From Phosphitispora fastidiosa (GTDB lineage Bacteria > Bacillota > Thermincolia > Thermincolales > UBA2595): a stretch of 64,000 nt of DNA. Below the pieces are notes generated by a model. It did not search any database, was not told the origin of the DNA, and was given only the letters and a program-made list of their open reading frames with translations. The position numbers were made by a program, and so were the translations under genes. This document shows, piece by piece, positions 1 through 8,403 of the stretch. The DNA lies in the NCBI RefSeq assembly GCF_019008365.1, contig NZ_JAHHUL010000018.1, positions 34,441-98,440 on the forward strand. The letters run 5' to 3'. Numbering within the stretch: the stretch's first letter is position 1; each line of letters opens with the position of its first letter.

Positions 1-1
1 G

Positions 2-514
2 ATAGATGTAATAGCCAATGATACGGATGTTGAGGGTGATACCCTGTCAATCACGAGCCTCACCCAGGGGACTAACGGTATGGTGTCCAAGGAAGGAGAC
101 AGCCTGAGGTATACGCCTGATGCCGGTTACACCGGAGCCGACAGTTTTACCTATAATATCAGTGACGGCAACGGCGGTACCGCAACAGGCACAGTAAGTG
201 TTACGGTGAACCTTGCCGGGCCTTTGTTATCAATGGATATAGACGAACCTTTCTGGATAACAGAACGTTTCCCGGTATCAATAACTCACACGGGGACTTA
301 TGAATTCAGAACAAGTTTTTATTCTTTCGATTGCGATACCATCCTGTATGTTTTAGATGCAGCTACAGCTGGCAATATACTGGGATCTAATGATGATTAC
401 ACCGATTTATATGCCTGTGTTATCTTAAACCTGGACCCGGGAACATATTACGTAAAGGTTGAAGAGTTTTCAGCAAGTTATCTTTATTGTCACTTAGAAG
501 TTTCTGAATTGTAG
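2..514 (+). CDS. C-terminal part of a secreted cadherin/VCBS-like repeat protein (5' end outside window)
   Basis: The reading frame is already open at base 2 and stops at TAG 512-514, so only about 170 C-terminal residues are visible. The first ~70 residues form a tandem Ig/cadherin-like repeat of the VCBS or Big_9 type: the stretch ANDTDVEGDTLSITS and the later GYTGADSFTYNISDGNGG are typical of such repeats in secreted adhesin-like proteins. The last ~85 residues (FWITERFPVSITHTGTYEF through DPGTYYVKVEEF) resemble a bacterial pre-peptidase C-terminal (PPC) beta-sandwich. No membrane anchor or sorting motif is seen at the C-terminus. The protein is probably extracellular; its enzymatic part, if any, lies upstream of the window. 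A strong terminator follows. Confidence 0.75.
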   Translation: MDVIANDTDVEGDTLSITSLTQGTNGMVSKEGDSLRYTPDAGYTGADSFTYNISDGNGGTATGTVSVTVNLAGPLLSMDIDEPFWITERFPVSITHTGTYEFRTSFYSFDCDTILYVLDAATAGNILGSNDDYTDLYACVILNLDPGTYYVKVEEFSASYLYCHLEVSEL

Positions 515-522
515 TATATAAA

Positions 523-551
523 AAAGGCCTGACCGCTCCGGTCAGGCCTTT
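523..551 (+). terminator. Rho-independent terminator, probably bidirectional
   Basis: A 13-bp perfect stem, AAAGGCCTGACCG at 523-535 and CGGTCAGGCCTTT at 539-551 with a CTC loop, lies 8 bases after the surface-protein stop. The A-run on the left means it can also serve the leftward cotJ operon that ends at 593. Confidence 0.9.
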
Positions 552-592
552 CCCTCGTGCGCCCCGCATGGGCCTTTTTCTAGCACTTTCCC

Positions 593-1165
593 CTAAAATA
601 CTTTCTTACAGTTCAAATGTGTCTGCACATTATCCAGGACTTCACCGAACCTCTGGAAGTGGACAACTTCACGCTCCCGGAGGAACTTGAGGGTATCATT
701 GACACAGGGGTCATCACTTAAGTTGAGGATGTTTTCATAGGTGGCCCTGGCCTTTTCCTCAGCGGCCATATCCTCGACCAGGTTTGCCACCGGGTCTCCC
801 TTGGCGGCAAAGTAGGCCGCGGTAAAGGGTACTCCCCCGGCATTCTGCAGGAAGACATCCTTGCCGTGGTTGGCGTAATAGGCTTCCAGCCCGGCTGCCT
901 TGGCCTGGGCGGGGGTTACCCCCTTCATCAGCTTATAGAACAGTGTGGCAATGATCTCCCAGTGTGCCAGCTCTTCGGTCCCAATATCTGTAAGCACTCC
1001 TTTGGCCATTCCTGTCGGCATTGTATACCGCTGTGTCAGGTAGCGGTTGGCTGCTGCCGCTTCCCCGTCGGAGCCGCCGTACTGTTCCAGGACTATTTTC
1101 GCAAGCCGTGGGTTGGGGCCGCTTACCCGGACAGGGTATTGAAGCTTTTTCTCATATATCCACAT
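593..1165 (-). CDS. cotJC: Spore coat protein CotJC, manganese-catalase family
   Basis: This 190-residue protein matches the CotJC family, a short Mn-catalase-like ferritin-fold protein of the spore coat. Diagnostic stretches are MWIYEKKLQYPV at the N-terminus, the helix with TEELAHWEIIATLFYKLMKG carrying Glu and His metal ligands, and the second metal helix with EDMAAEEKARATYE. In Bacillus CotJC is assembled into the coat by the mother cell; catalase activity is likely but not shown by sequence alone. The start ATG has a strong AAGGAGG site. It is the last gene of the leftward cotJA-cotJB-cotJC operon, 16 bases behind cotJB. Confidence 0.95.
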   Translation of the reverse strand: MWIYEKKLQYPVRVSGPNPRLAKIVLEQYGGSDGEAAAANRYLTQRYTMPTGMAKGVLTDIGTEELAHWEIIATLFYKLMKGVTPAQAKAAGLEAYYANHGKDVFLQNAGGVPFTAAYFAAKGDPVANLVEDMAAEEKARATYENILNLSDDPCVNDTLKFLREREVVHFQRFGEVLDNVQTHLNCKKVF

Positions 1166-1181
1166 ACTATCTTAGCCCTCC

Positions 1182-1448
1182 TTAGTACTCGATTTGCCAC
1201 GGCCATGGCTCGTCAATCCAGCGCCATGGGTGCTGGCTGGGGGAAGTGCCGAAGTTCATCAGGGGACCGTAGCATTTTTCGTATTCAAACTTGAGTTTTT
1301 TCAGACACTCAGTGACCTGGTTATATTCTGCCAATGCCTTGATATCAGCAGGATGTGTGTCCAGGAAGAGGTTAAGTTCAACGGCAGTAAATTCGTAGCT
1401 CATTATTTCCTTGAGCAGGTGTGCCTGGTGAGAAATTTTCCTATTCAT
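1182..1448 (-). CDS. cotJB: Spore coat protein CotJB
   Basis: The 88-residue product has the CotJB pattern: a helical N-terminal half (LLKEIMSYEFTAVELNLFLDTHP) and a Cys/Pro/Trp-rich end (YEKCYGPLMNFGTSPSQHPW). CotJB is a small coat component made with CotJA and CotJC in the mother cell; its biochemical role is unknown. An AGGTAG-type ribosome site precedes the ATG. It is between cotJA and cotJC with short gaps, so all three are almost certainly one transcript. Confidence 0.93.
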   Translation of the reverse strand: MNRKISHQAHLLKEIMSYEFTAVELNLFLDTHPADIKALAEYNQVTECLKKLKFEYEKCYGPLMNFGTSPSQHPWRWIDEPWPWQIEY

Positions 1449-1466
1449 AGCTACCTCCTGTCATTA

Positions 1467-1664
1467 TTACCATTCAGATGTACACGGATGGGGAGTATAA
1501 GGTCTCACAAGTTCCGGAAAGATAGTGCCATGGTACAGGCCGATTTCCGGGTCAAATACCAGCCTCATATACTGGTAAGGTGTCCATGCCTGTGCCAGCC
1601 GGGCCTGGGGAAAGCACGCTCCTATTGGCTCCGGAGGCAGACAGTTGTTATATTCTCTCAACAT
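1467..1664 (-). CDS. cotJA: Spore coat associated protein CotJA
   Basis: This 65-residue protein contains the CotJA features: a proline-rich front (CLPPEPIGACFPQARLAQAW), then a YQYMRLVFDPEIGL segment and GTIFPELVRPY. Known CotJA proteins are needed for correct incorporation of CotJC into the spore coat. It is the first gene of the operon; AGAGGGGG upstream of the ATG is the ribosome site. A sporulation-sigma-like promoter lies about 40-65 bases upstream. Presence of the full operon is the clearest evidence that the organism forms endospores. Confidence 0.92.
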   Translation of the reverse strand: MLREYNNCLPPEPIGACFPQARLAQAWTPYQYMRLVFDPEIGLYHGTIFPELVRPYTPHPCTSEW

Positions 1665-1700
1665 TTTTTGACCCCCTCTAAACAGAGTTATTCCTATGTT

Positions 1701-1728
1701 TAGGATATGCAGAAAAACCGGTATTTGT
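1701..1728 (-). promoter_or_regulatory. Possible sigma-K/sigma-E type sporulation promoter of cotJABC
   Basis: Reading the minus strand, CATATCCTA (1709-1701) fits the mother-cell -10 pattern CATANNNTA, and AC sits 17 bases upstream (1728-1727), as in sigma-K promoters. Sigma-E shares the CATA core. The location, 37 bases from the cotJA start, fits known mother-cell expression of cotJ. A short motif like this can arise by chance. Confidence 0.45.
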
Positions 1729-1751
1729 TATTCGTCACCCAATATGTAAAC

Positions 1752-1779
1752 AAAAAAAGGAGTCTCATTCCGAGACTCC
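1752..1779 (-). terminator. Rho-independent terminator of the DUF421-DUF4363 operon
   Basis: On the minus strand GGAGTCTC (1779-1772), loop GGAAT, GAGACTCC (1766-1759) is followed by seven T. It lies 39 bases after the DUF4363 stop and separates that operon from cotJ. Confidence 0.88.
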
Positions 1780-1817
1780 GCATTTACGCCCTAGGAATAC
1801 ATTTTCCATTTCCCCTC

Positions 1818-2207
1818 TCATAATACATTTTTCATATTGAGGGCTTCTTTTTCAGGGACGTGTTTGATAAGCAGCTTTAGTTCCGCCATTTCCGACATAA
1901 AGCCGGATAGGTCCCTGGTGTCCATGAATTTTTTAGTCCGGGACATTGATGTATTTATCTGGTCCAGTTCGATGTGGTCAATCAGGATGGTCCATTTGAC
2001 GATGGTCCGTTCCCATATGGCATGAAGTTTGGAAAAGTCAGATTCGGCCTGCTGCCAGTCATCATTGGCAACACTTTTTTCAATTCGTTCAGCCATAACC
2101 AGGAGTTCATTTGCGGTGCTGTCAAGATAATAATAGGCATAGGTTCCGAAACCCAGGAGAAGGGCTAAAATCACTATTGTAGCGACTACAATTTTCAATT
2201 TTTTCAC
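1818..2207 (-). CDS. DUF4363 family membrane-anchored protein
   Basis: The 129-residue product begins with a basic tip and one hydrophobic helix (about residues 4-28, VVATIVILALLLGFGTYAYY), followed by an exported helical domain with repeated heptad-like leucines (LDSTANELLVMAERIEKSV and later WERTIVKWTILIDHIELDQI). This is the layout of DUF4363, a family found next to DUF421/YetF membrane proteins in Firmicutes, exactly as here. Function is unknown; a role in the envelope together with the DUF421 protein is likely. It starts 5 bases after the DUF421 stop, so translation is probably coupled. Confidence 0.8.
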   Translation of the reverse strand: MKKLKIVVATIVILALLLGFGTYAYYYLDSTANELLVMAERIEKSVANDDWQQAESDFSKLHAIWERTIVKWTILIDHIELDQINTSMSRTKKFMDTRDLSGFMSEMAELKLLIKHVPEKEALNMKNVL

Positions 2208-2212
2208 CTCTG

Positions 2213-2899
2213 TTATTTCGCTTCTTTACCTGACTTAAGCTGGCAAAAGAGCTTATCCTCGGTATCCAGACAGGCAAAAAGAACATCTTTGGGACTTGCT
2301 ATCCCCAGGTCTTCAAGCTCCTGATACAGCCACTCAATATTCAATTTCAATTTCGCCAAATTCCTGTGAATGACATGTCCGTCCATTATCAGGGTATAGG
2401 GAAGCCCTTCATATTTTGTGGGAAGATTTAAATCTTCCGGTATCACAGGTCTTTTTTGAGACTTTTCGATAACGCTGAGCTGGCCGCTGGTTTCCAGAAT
2501 GGCAAATTCAACATCTGAAATGTTGGGGACATCTTTTGCTCTAAGTTGTTCCATTAGGTCACTAAGGTTATACCTCAGCCGCTTGAGTTCAGATTCGACG
2601 ATTTTTCCGTTTTCGATGAGGACACTGGGGGTGCCGCAGATAAAACCCCTGGCCCGGTCACTCTTTAAAGAAATATAGGACAGGATAACCTGAGCGGCAA
2701 TAAGTGTCAGAATCGGGGTAATGCCGTTTATTAAGGGTATGCCCGGACTCTCCATAGGTATTGCGGCCAATTCCGACAGCATTAGGGTGACTACCAGTTC
2801 AAAGGGCTGAAGCTGGCCGATCTGTCTCTTGCCCATGATGCGCATGGCCATAACTACAAAGACATAAAGTATCAGGGTGCGAACAAGAACAATCAGCAA
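2213..2899 (-). CDS. DUF421 (YetF-like) membrane protein
   Basis: A 228-residue protein with about three N-terminal membrane helices, the family signature MRIMGKRQIGQLQPFELV, then GTPSVLIENGKI and the cytoplasmic DUF421/YetF domain ending in a second, related alpha/beta unit. YetF homologues are linked to spore germination and envelope processes in Bacillus but their biochemistry is not settled. I chose the TTG at 2899 because AGAGGAGG lies 9 bases upstream and the protein then begins MLIVLVRTL, as family members do; the longer GTG frame from 2947 has no ribosome site. First gene of a two-gene operon with DUF4363. Confidence 0.85.
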   Translation of the reverse strand: MLIVLVRTLILYVFVVMAMRIMGKRQIGQLQPFELVVTLMLSELAAIPMESPGIPLINGITPILTLIAAQVILSYISLKSDRARGFICGTPSVLIENGKIVESELKRLRYNLSDLMEQLRAKDVPNISDVEFAILETSGQLSVIEKSQKRPVIPEDLNLPTKYEGLPYTLIMDGHVIHRNLAKLKLNIEWLYQELEDLGIASPKDVLFACLDTEDKLFCQLKSGKEAK

Positions 2900-3125
2900 A
2901 ACGCTGTCCCTCCTCTTGTCTAACACAAGTCTCTTTATTTTAACCACGAGGCAGGTCTTTTATTACAGGCAACTATTCAATCCCCTATAAATTCCATTCA
3001 GTGGGCAATTATGCTGTTTCGTCCCTAAACAATAGAAAAACTACTCTCGTAGTGATACAGTAGTATTAGGTTAAAAGGTCGATAAGAGTTTTAAAACCCC
3101 CTATCATGAAAAGGGAAGGAAGGCC

Positions 3126-3305
3126 ATGAGTATGTTATCCTCAGTTCTTGCGATTGTGATAATTATCTTGATTGGAGCCAGTCTGCTGACTTTATTGGGG
3201 ATTGTGTTATCACTGGGACACTATGACAAAAAAGAGGTTATTGCCAAATTTGAAAGCGAGCCTGACGATCCTAGCCGGTGGAGCCATTGGCCGGAATGCA
3301 GCTAA
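3126..3305 (+). CDS. Small single-pass membrane protein, 59 residues, unknown function
   Basis: An ATG at 3126 preceded by GGGAAGGAAGG opens a 59-codon frame. Residues 5-31 form one strongly hydrophobic helix (SVLAIVIIILIGASLLTLLG), followed by a charged tail that ends in WSHWPECS. It is too short for ordinary gene finders. It sits alone between the divergent DUF421 operon and the formate dehydrogenase promoter and is closed by its own terminator, which supports it being a real transcription unit. I do not recognise a family. A role with formate dehydrogenase is possible only by position. Confidence 0.6.
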   Translation: MSMLSSVLAIVIIILIGASLLTLLGIVLSLGHYDKKEVIAKFESEPDDPSRWSHWPECS

Positions 3306-3360
3306 ACGGAACTCGATAGGATGCCCTTGAATTATATATTGAATTATTTGAATGCACCTG

Positions 3361-3387
3361 TGACAGGATATTTATCCTGTCATTTTT
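3361..3387 (+). terminator. Rho-independent terminator after the 59-residue gene
   Basis: TGACAGGAT (3361-3369), a short A/T loop and ATCCTGTCA (3374-3382) are followed by a T-rich run. It isolates the fdn promoter region from upstream transcription. Confidence 0.75.
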
Positions 3388-3572
3388 ATGTTTGCGAGGC
3401 ATAAAATTTATCTTTTCCACACATGTATTCACTATCACAAGCTGCGGAAATTAGCTGTAAGTATAATCTTACATGTAAAGAAAACATACACAATAATAGT
3501 ATTAAGTGATAGTGCCTGAAAATAAAGAGTTTCCACGTTGTGTTTAAAAAAGCATAATGCATACTTTGTGTT

Positions 3573-3589
3573 CATTTGACGGCAAAATG
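3573..3589 (+). promoter_or_regulatory. Imperfect palindrome upstream of the fdn promoter, possible activator site
   Basis: CATTTGACGGCAAAATG has matching CATTT and AAATG ends around a 7-base centre and lies 15 bases upstream of the -24 element. It recalls the 16-base CATTT/AAATG palindrome bound by FhlA of E. coli, but it is unusually close to the promoter and one base longer. The 3388-3572 stretch is otherwise AT-rich, with nothing else I can name. Confidence 0.25.
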
Positions 3590-3603
3590 TGACAAAATTC
3601 GGC

Positions 3604-3619
3604 TGGCATCAAATTTGCA
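3604..3619 (+). promoter_or_regulatory. Sigma-54 (RpoN) promoter of the formate dehydrogenase operon
   Basis: TGGCATCAAATTTGCA matches the RpoN consensus TGGCAC-N5-TTGCA with GG and GC at the required spacing; only the C at position 6 is T. Transcription would begin near 3630, which places the chosen TTG start of fdnG at 3674 inside the RNA and excludes the upstream GTG at 3626. E. coli fdhF is likewise RpoN dependent. No enhancer-binding activator gene is present in this window. Confidence 0.75.
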
Positions 3620-3673
3620 TATATAGTGTATGGGGTTCAAAAAACTAATCCATCGGAAGGAGGACTATTTCAT

Positions 3674-6600
3674 TTGCAGATTTCACGAAGAAGCTTTCTC
3701 AAATTATCCGGGGCGACCACATTATCAGTTATGCTGGCAGACTTGGGTTTCGACCTTTCACAGGCTTCTGCCCAGGTTCAGGGGTTCAAAATTAAGTCAG
3801 CCAAAGCAACTCCAACCATCTGCCCGTACTGCAGTGTGGGCTGCGGTATCCTGATTTACAACGAGAACGGTAAGCTGGTTAATACCGAAGGGGATCCGGA
3901 TCACCCTATTAATCAGGGGTCACTCTGCAGCAAGGGAGCAGCCGTTTACCAGCTGCATGAAAATGAGAGAAGGCTCAAAAAGCCCCTTTATCGGGCTCCC
4001 GGAAGCGACAAATGGGAAGAAAAAGACTGGGAATGGATGATAGAAAAGATAGCTCGGAAAGCAAAAGAGACCAGGGATGCAACTTTTACAGTCAGGGATA
4101 CAGTAACTGATTCCAAGACCGGACAAGCTCTTGACATAACTGTTAACCGGACTGAGGCGATAGGATGCCTGGGAGGCGCCGCTCTGGACAACGAAGAATG
4201 CTATCTGTTGCAAAAACTCATGAGGGGAATGGGCCTGGTATTTATTGAGCACCAGGCGCGTATCTGACACTCTTCCACGGTTGCCGGTCTGGCGCCATCA
4301 TTTGGAAGAGGGGCAATGACTAATCACTGGATTGATTTAAAAAACACTGATCTCGCTCTGGTTATTGGGGCCAACCCTGCGGAAAACCACCCCATTTCCT
4401 TCAAGTGGCTAACCAAAGCCAAAGAGGACAGGGGTGCTAAAATTATCCATGTAGACCCGCGGTTTACCAGGACATCCGCCAAGGCTGATATCTATGCAAA
4501 GTTACGTTCAGGCACTGACATAGCCTTCATAGGCGGGATATTTAATTATCTCCTGCAAAATGGCCTCTATAATAAAGAGTATGTCCTGAATTACACTAAT
4601 GCTCCGCTGCTCACTAATCCCGGTTATCAATTTGCAGACGGTCTCTTCAGCGGATATAACCCGGAAAAGCGGAGTTACACTGTTGATACCTGGAAATACC
4701 AGACTGATCCTGAAGGTAAACCCTTAAAGGATATGACTTTAGCCAATCCTTTCTGTGTGCTTAACCTGATGAAAAAGCACTATGAGCGGTACGATATTGA
4801 CACAGTTTGCAAGGTAACCGGCACACCCAGTGATGTTTACAAAAAGGTTCTGGAAAGTGTTGCTGCCATGGCGGCCCAAGATAAGACCATGACGATTATG
4901 TACGCAATGGGAACCACCCAGCATACTGTGGGGTCACAAAATGTGCGCTCCTATGCCATGCTGCAGCTTCTTCTGGGTAATATCGGGCTGCCTGGCGGCG
5001 GGGTCAATGCCATGCGCGGTGAATCCAATGTCCAGGGTTCCACTGATATGGCATTACTGTTCCACATCCTGCCTGGATATATCGGGACACCTGCAGCCAA
5101 ACCTGAGCATGCCACACTCCAGGCTTATAATGAAACAGAAACCCCCAAGACCGGTTACTGGTCCAATAAACCCAAGTTTATGGTAAGCATGCTTAAGGCC
5201 TTCTGGGGTAATGCTGCTATTAAAGAAAATGAATTTGGTTATCAATACCTGCCCAAACTGAATGCAACAAAAAACTACTCTCATATAGCGTTGTTTGAGG
5301 CTGCTGCCAAAGGTGATCTGAAGGGCTTATTTGCCTTTGGACAGAACCCGGTGGTGGGCGGACCCAATTCAGACCTGGAAGCCAAAGCCCTGGAGAACTT
5401 GGACTGGATGGTTGGGGTGGATCTCTGGGAGACTGAGACCGCAGCCTTCTGGAATCGTCCCGGGGCCAAACCGGCTGACATCAAAACTGAGGTGTTCCTC
5501 CTGCCGGCGTGTGCTTCCTATGAGAAGGAAGGTACTGTCTCCAACAGCGGGCGCTGGATCCAGTATCGCTGGAAGGGTGTTGAACCGGCGGGTGAATCAA
5601 AGGCTGACCTGGATATCATTAATGAATTGGGCAATGTCCTGAAAAAGCTTTATGCAGGTTCAACCAGGCCTGAAGATGCACCAATCCGTGACCTCCTTTG
5701 GGATTATGGCCAGGATATGTGTGATATAGACAAGGTATCCCGGGAAATTAACGGTTATAATACCACTACCGGAAAATTGGTTCCAGGGTTTGCCAAACTG
5801 ATGGATGACGGTTCCACATGCTCCGGAAACTGGATTATGTCAGGAATGTATCCTGAAGAGGGTAAAAATCTAACCCAGAGAAGGGACAACAAGGACACAT
5901 CAAAAATCGGGACATACCTGAACTGGTCCTTTTCCTGGCCTGCTAACAGGCGGATTATCTATAACAGGTGTTCTGCCGATTTGACCGGCAGGCCGTGGGC
6001 AGGTGATAAGGCGGTTATCTGGTGGGATTCCCTCCAGAGCAAGTGGGTCGGTGAAGATGTGCCGGACTTTAATGGTACACTGGCCCCTGCAAGTCCAGGG
6101 GGCTGCAACCCGTTTATCATGAAGCCCGAGGGCCTGGGAGGCCTCTCTGGAGTCACTGGAATGAAAGAAGGGCCGTTCCCGGAACACTACGAACCATGGG
6201 ATACTCCTCTGGAGAAAAACCCCTTCTCAGGACAACTGCTTAACCCTGTTGTCAAGGTATGGCGTCCTGAAGAAATGGGTACTCCTGATAAATTCCCCAT
6301 AGTGGCTACAACTTACCGGCTTTCCGAGCACTGGCAGGCAGGCGCCATGACCAGAAATGTACCCTGGCTGGCAGAGCTTTTCCCTGACATGTTTGTGGAA
6401 ATCGGTGAAGACCTGGCCAAAGAAAAAGGAATCAACAATGGTGACATGGTGGTCGTAAAATCTGCCCGGGGAGAAATAAAGTGTTATGCCATGGTCACCA
6501 AGCGTTTTGAAGCCTTCGATCTGGGCGGGCGCACGGTTCACCAGGTGGGGCTGCCATGGCATTATGGGTTTAAGGGGATTGCTACAGGCGAGACTGCCAA

Positions 6601-6685
6601 CAAACTCACTCCTCATATCGGTGACGGTAATACCATGATACCTGAATATAAGGCCTTCTTGGTCGACGTAAGGAGGGCTGGCTAA
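3674..6685 (+). CDS. fdnG: Formate dehydrogenase-N type catalytic subunit, selenocysteine and Mo/W-bis-MGD enzyme, Tat-exported
   Basis: This 1003-residue protein oxidises formate to CO2 on the outer face of the membrane. The TTG at 3674 follows AAGGAGG by 10 bases and gives MQISRRSFLKLSG, a twin-arginine signal. The [4Fe-4S] motif CPYCSVGCG follows at about residue 42. The frame is interrupted by TGA at 4265-4267 in the context HQARI-U-HSSTVAGLAP, the exact position of selenocysteine in FdnG; the frame then continues through FGRGAMTNHWIDLKN to TAA 6683-6685. A SECIS hairpin lies directly after the TGA. The C-terminal molybdopterin-binding domain (TYRLSEHWQAGAMTRN) is intact. It overlaps fdnH by one base (TAATG). 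Confidence 0.96.
4265..4310 (+). promoter_or_regulatory. Selenocysteine TGA codon and bacterial SECIS hairpin in fdnG
   Basis: After the TGA (4265-4267) an 8-bp lower stem pairs CTCTTCCA (4270-4277) with TGGAAGAG (4303-4310). The upper stem GGTTGCC with GGCGCC leaves one unpaired T and an apical GGTCT loop. The bulged U and GGUCU loop are the SelB recognition features of the E. coli fdhF SECIS. Confidence 0.92.
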
Positions 6686-7479
6686 TGGCAGAACAAATGG
6701 GGTTGCTTATTGATGTCAGCAAGTGCACCGGCTGCCGCGGCTGCCAGGTTGCCTGCAAGCAGTGGAACAACCTGCCGGCAACGGCCACGGCTTTTTCCGG
6801 GAGCTATGAAAACCCGCCCCGGATTGAGGGTAATACCTGGACAAGAGTTAAATTTGCCGAGGACAGGCAGAGTGATGGGAGTGTCCGGTTCCTTTTCCGG
6901 AAAACCCAGTGCATGCACTGCACTGAGGCCAGCTGTGTGGCCGTATGTGCATCAGGGGCTGCCACCAGAATGGATAACGGAACTATTGTTATTGACCAGG
7001 ACAAGTGTGTTGGCTGTAAAAACTGTGTTGTCGCCTGTCCCTTCGGCGCTGTCGGATTTGACCCGCAGACAGGGACCAGCAGGAAATGCCGGGCGTGTTA
7101 TGAAAGGGTTACCAACAACATGCCTCCTGCCTGTGTCAAAACATGCCCACCGGGAGCCCTGCAGTCCGGTAAACGCGAAGATATCCTGGCAGTGGCTGAG
7201 AAACGTGTCAGCCAGCTAAAGGCTGCAGGTAAAGAGGCATACATATATGGACAAAAGGAACTGGGCGGCACCGGCGTCGTCTATGTTCTTGATGCTCCTC
7301 CAAAAGTATACGGGCTGCCTGAAAACCCAAGGCCTGCCACGGCAAGTGTGGCAAGAAACTGGCTGGGTGTTCTGGCAGGAGCGGGGATTCTGGCTTTTGC
7401 ACCCTTTAAACTCCTGTTTGGTGATAAAGGGTCAGATGTGGAGAATTCTCCAGGAACGGGGGTGGATGAAAATGCATGA
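6685..7479 (+). CDS. fdnH: Formate dehydrogenase iron-sulfur subunit (four [4Fe-4S] clusters)
   Basis: The 264-residue product passes electrons from FdnG to the membrane subunit. It has four cysteine groups: CTGCRGCQVACKQ near residue 13, CMHCTEASCVAVC near 77, CVGCKNCVVACPFGA near 109, and CRACYERV with CVKTCPPGAL near 134-155. A single hydrophobic helix near the C-terminus (about residues 222-246, NWLGVLAGAGILAFAPFKLL) should anchor it, as in FdnH. It lacks its own signal and would be carried out with Tat-exported FdnG. The start overlaps the fdnG stop, and the 3' end overlaps the next gene by 8 bases, so the subunits are translationally coupled. Confidence 0.94.
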   Translation: MAEQMGLLIDVSKCTGCRGCQVACKQWNNLPATATAFSGSYENPPRIEGNTWTRVKFAEDRQSDGSVRFLFRKTQCMHCTEASCVAVCASGAATRMDNGTIVIDQDKCVGCKNCVVACPFGAVGFDPQTGTSRKCRACYERVTNNMPPACVKTCPPGALQSGKREDILAVAEKRVSQLKAAGKEAYIYGQKELGGTGVVYVLDAPPKVYGLPENPRPATASVARNWLGVLAGAGILAFAPFKLLFGDKGSDVENSPGTGVDENA

Positions 7480-8368
7480 AGTTAACTGGCCGGCGCTAAT
7501 TGCTGTATACCTGTTCATGGCCGGAGTTGGCACTGCTGCTTTCTATACCGGTGTTCTTGCTGATATATTCAGCAATGGTAAGTACCGGAAATTGGCCAAA
7601 TACGGAGCATATATCGGTGTACCTCTGATAGTTGGCGGTGTGTTGATGCTGCTTTTCGATCTGGGTAAACCGATGAGTTTTTGGAGGTTTTTGCTGCATT
7701 TTAACGCCAGTTCGACAATGTCAATCGGGGTTTGGCTGCTTTCAGCCTTTATAGTACTCGGTGGTCTGAATGCACTGACCTGGCTTGCTGAGGAGAAGTT
7801 CGCCGGGAACTCCGGAATCCTGGGAGCCTTTAAGAATAAGGCAGGTCTCAGGAGGTTTACCGGATTGGTTGGGATGCCCGTAGGATTACTTACGGCCGGA
7901 TATACCGGGGTATTGCTGGCAAGTACATCCTCTGCCCTTTGGAGCAGTACATCCTATTTGGGACTGCTTTTCCTGATTTCGGCGACATCCACCGGAATAG
8001 CCGCATTGATGCTGGTATTGGCATGGCGTAAAGAGGACTTTGCTGTAATCCAGAAGCTGGCCAAGGCAGATGCGATGGTAATCGTATTTGAAATGATTGT
8101 GTTCTGCCTGCTTATGCTGGCATTGGGTTCAGGCGCCCCTGAAGCTGCAGCGGTAATCCTGAAAGGGAGTTTTTCAGTGGTATTCTGGCTTGGCATCGTA
8201 GCCTGCGGCCTGGTAATACCCCTAATTGTGGAAATTTATAACATGTTTTCAGCAAAACTGCACACCGGGAACGATTTTACAGTTCCTGTGGTGGCTTCTG
8301 TACTGATTCTGGTGGGTGGATTTTTACTGAGATATGTCTTCCTGTTTGCCGGACAGGTTTCACTCTAA
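7472..8368 (+). CDS. NrfD/PsrC-family membrane subunit of formate dehydrogenase
   Basis: A 298-residue integral membrane protein with about eight helices. It belongs to the NrfD family: the N-terminal WPALIAVYLFMAGVGTAAFYTG and the FDLGKPMSFWRFLLHFN turn after helix 2 are typical. Such subunits carry no haem and exchange electrons with menaquinone, so this dehydrogenase differs from the E. coli enzyme, which uses a cytochrome b (FdnI). I chose the ATG at 7472 because GGGGGTGG lies at the right distance; ATG 7466 is too close to it. It overlaps fdnH, showing a three-subunit complex built in order. Confidence 0.9.
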   Translation: MHEVNWPALIAVYLFMAGVGTAAFYTGVLADIFSNGKYRKLAKYGAYIGVPLIVGGVLMLLFDLGKPMSFWRFLLHFNASSTMSIGVWLLSAFIVLGGLNALTWLAEEKFAGNSGILGAFKNKAGLRRFTGLVGMPVGLLTAGYTGVLLASTSSALWSSTSYLGLLFLISATSTGIAALMLVLAWRKEDFAVIQKLAKADAMVIVFEMIVFCLLMLALGSGAPEAAAVILKGSFSVVFWLGIVACGLVIPLIVEIYNMFSAKLHTGNDFTVPVVASVLILVGGFLLRYVFLFAGQVSL

Positions 8369-8403
8369 TACCCGAACTTTACTGAAAGAAGGTGGGAATT
8401 ATT

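Noticed and set aside
3573..3589. A firm FhlA binding site upstream of fdnG
   Set aside because: Only the CATTT/AAATG ends match, the spacing is one base longer, and the site is too close to the promoter; it is listed only as a weak palindrome.
3626..3673. GTG at 3626 as the start of fdnG
   Set aside because: It has no ribosome site and lies upstream of the transcription start predicted by the sigma-54 promoter; TTG 3674 has AAGGAGG and gives a proper Tat signal.
4265..4315. fdnG as two separate genes or a pseudogene broken by TGA
   Set aside because: The TGA is at the known selenocysteine site and is followed by a SECIS with the fdhF-type bulged U and GGUCU loop.
3920..6788. Several long open frames antisense or out of frame to fdnG
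   Set aside because: They lack ribosome sites and family features and are explained by codon bias of the sense gene.
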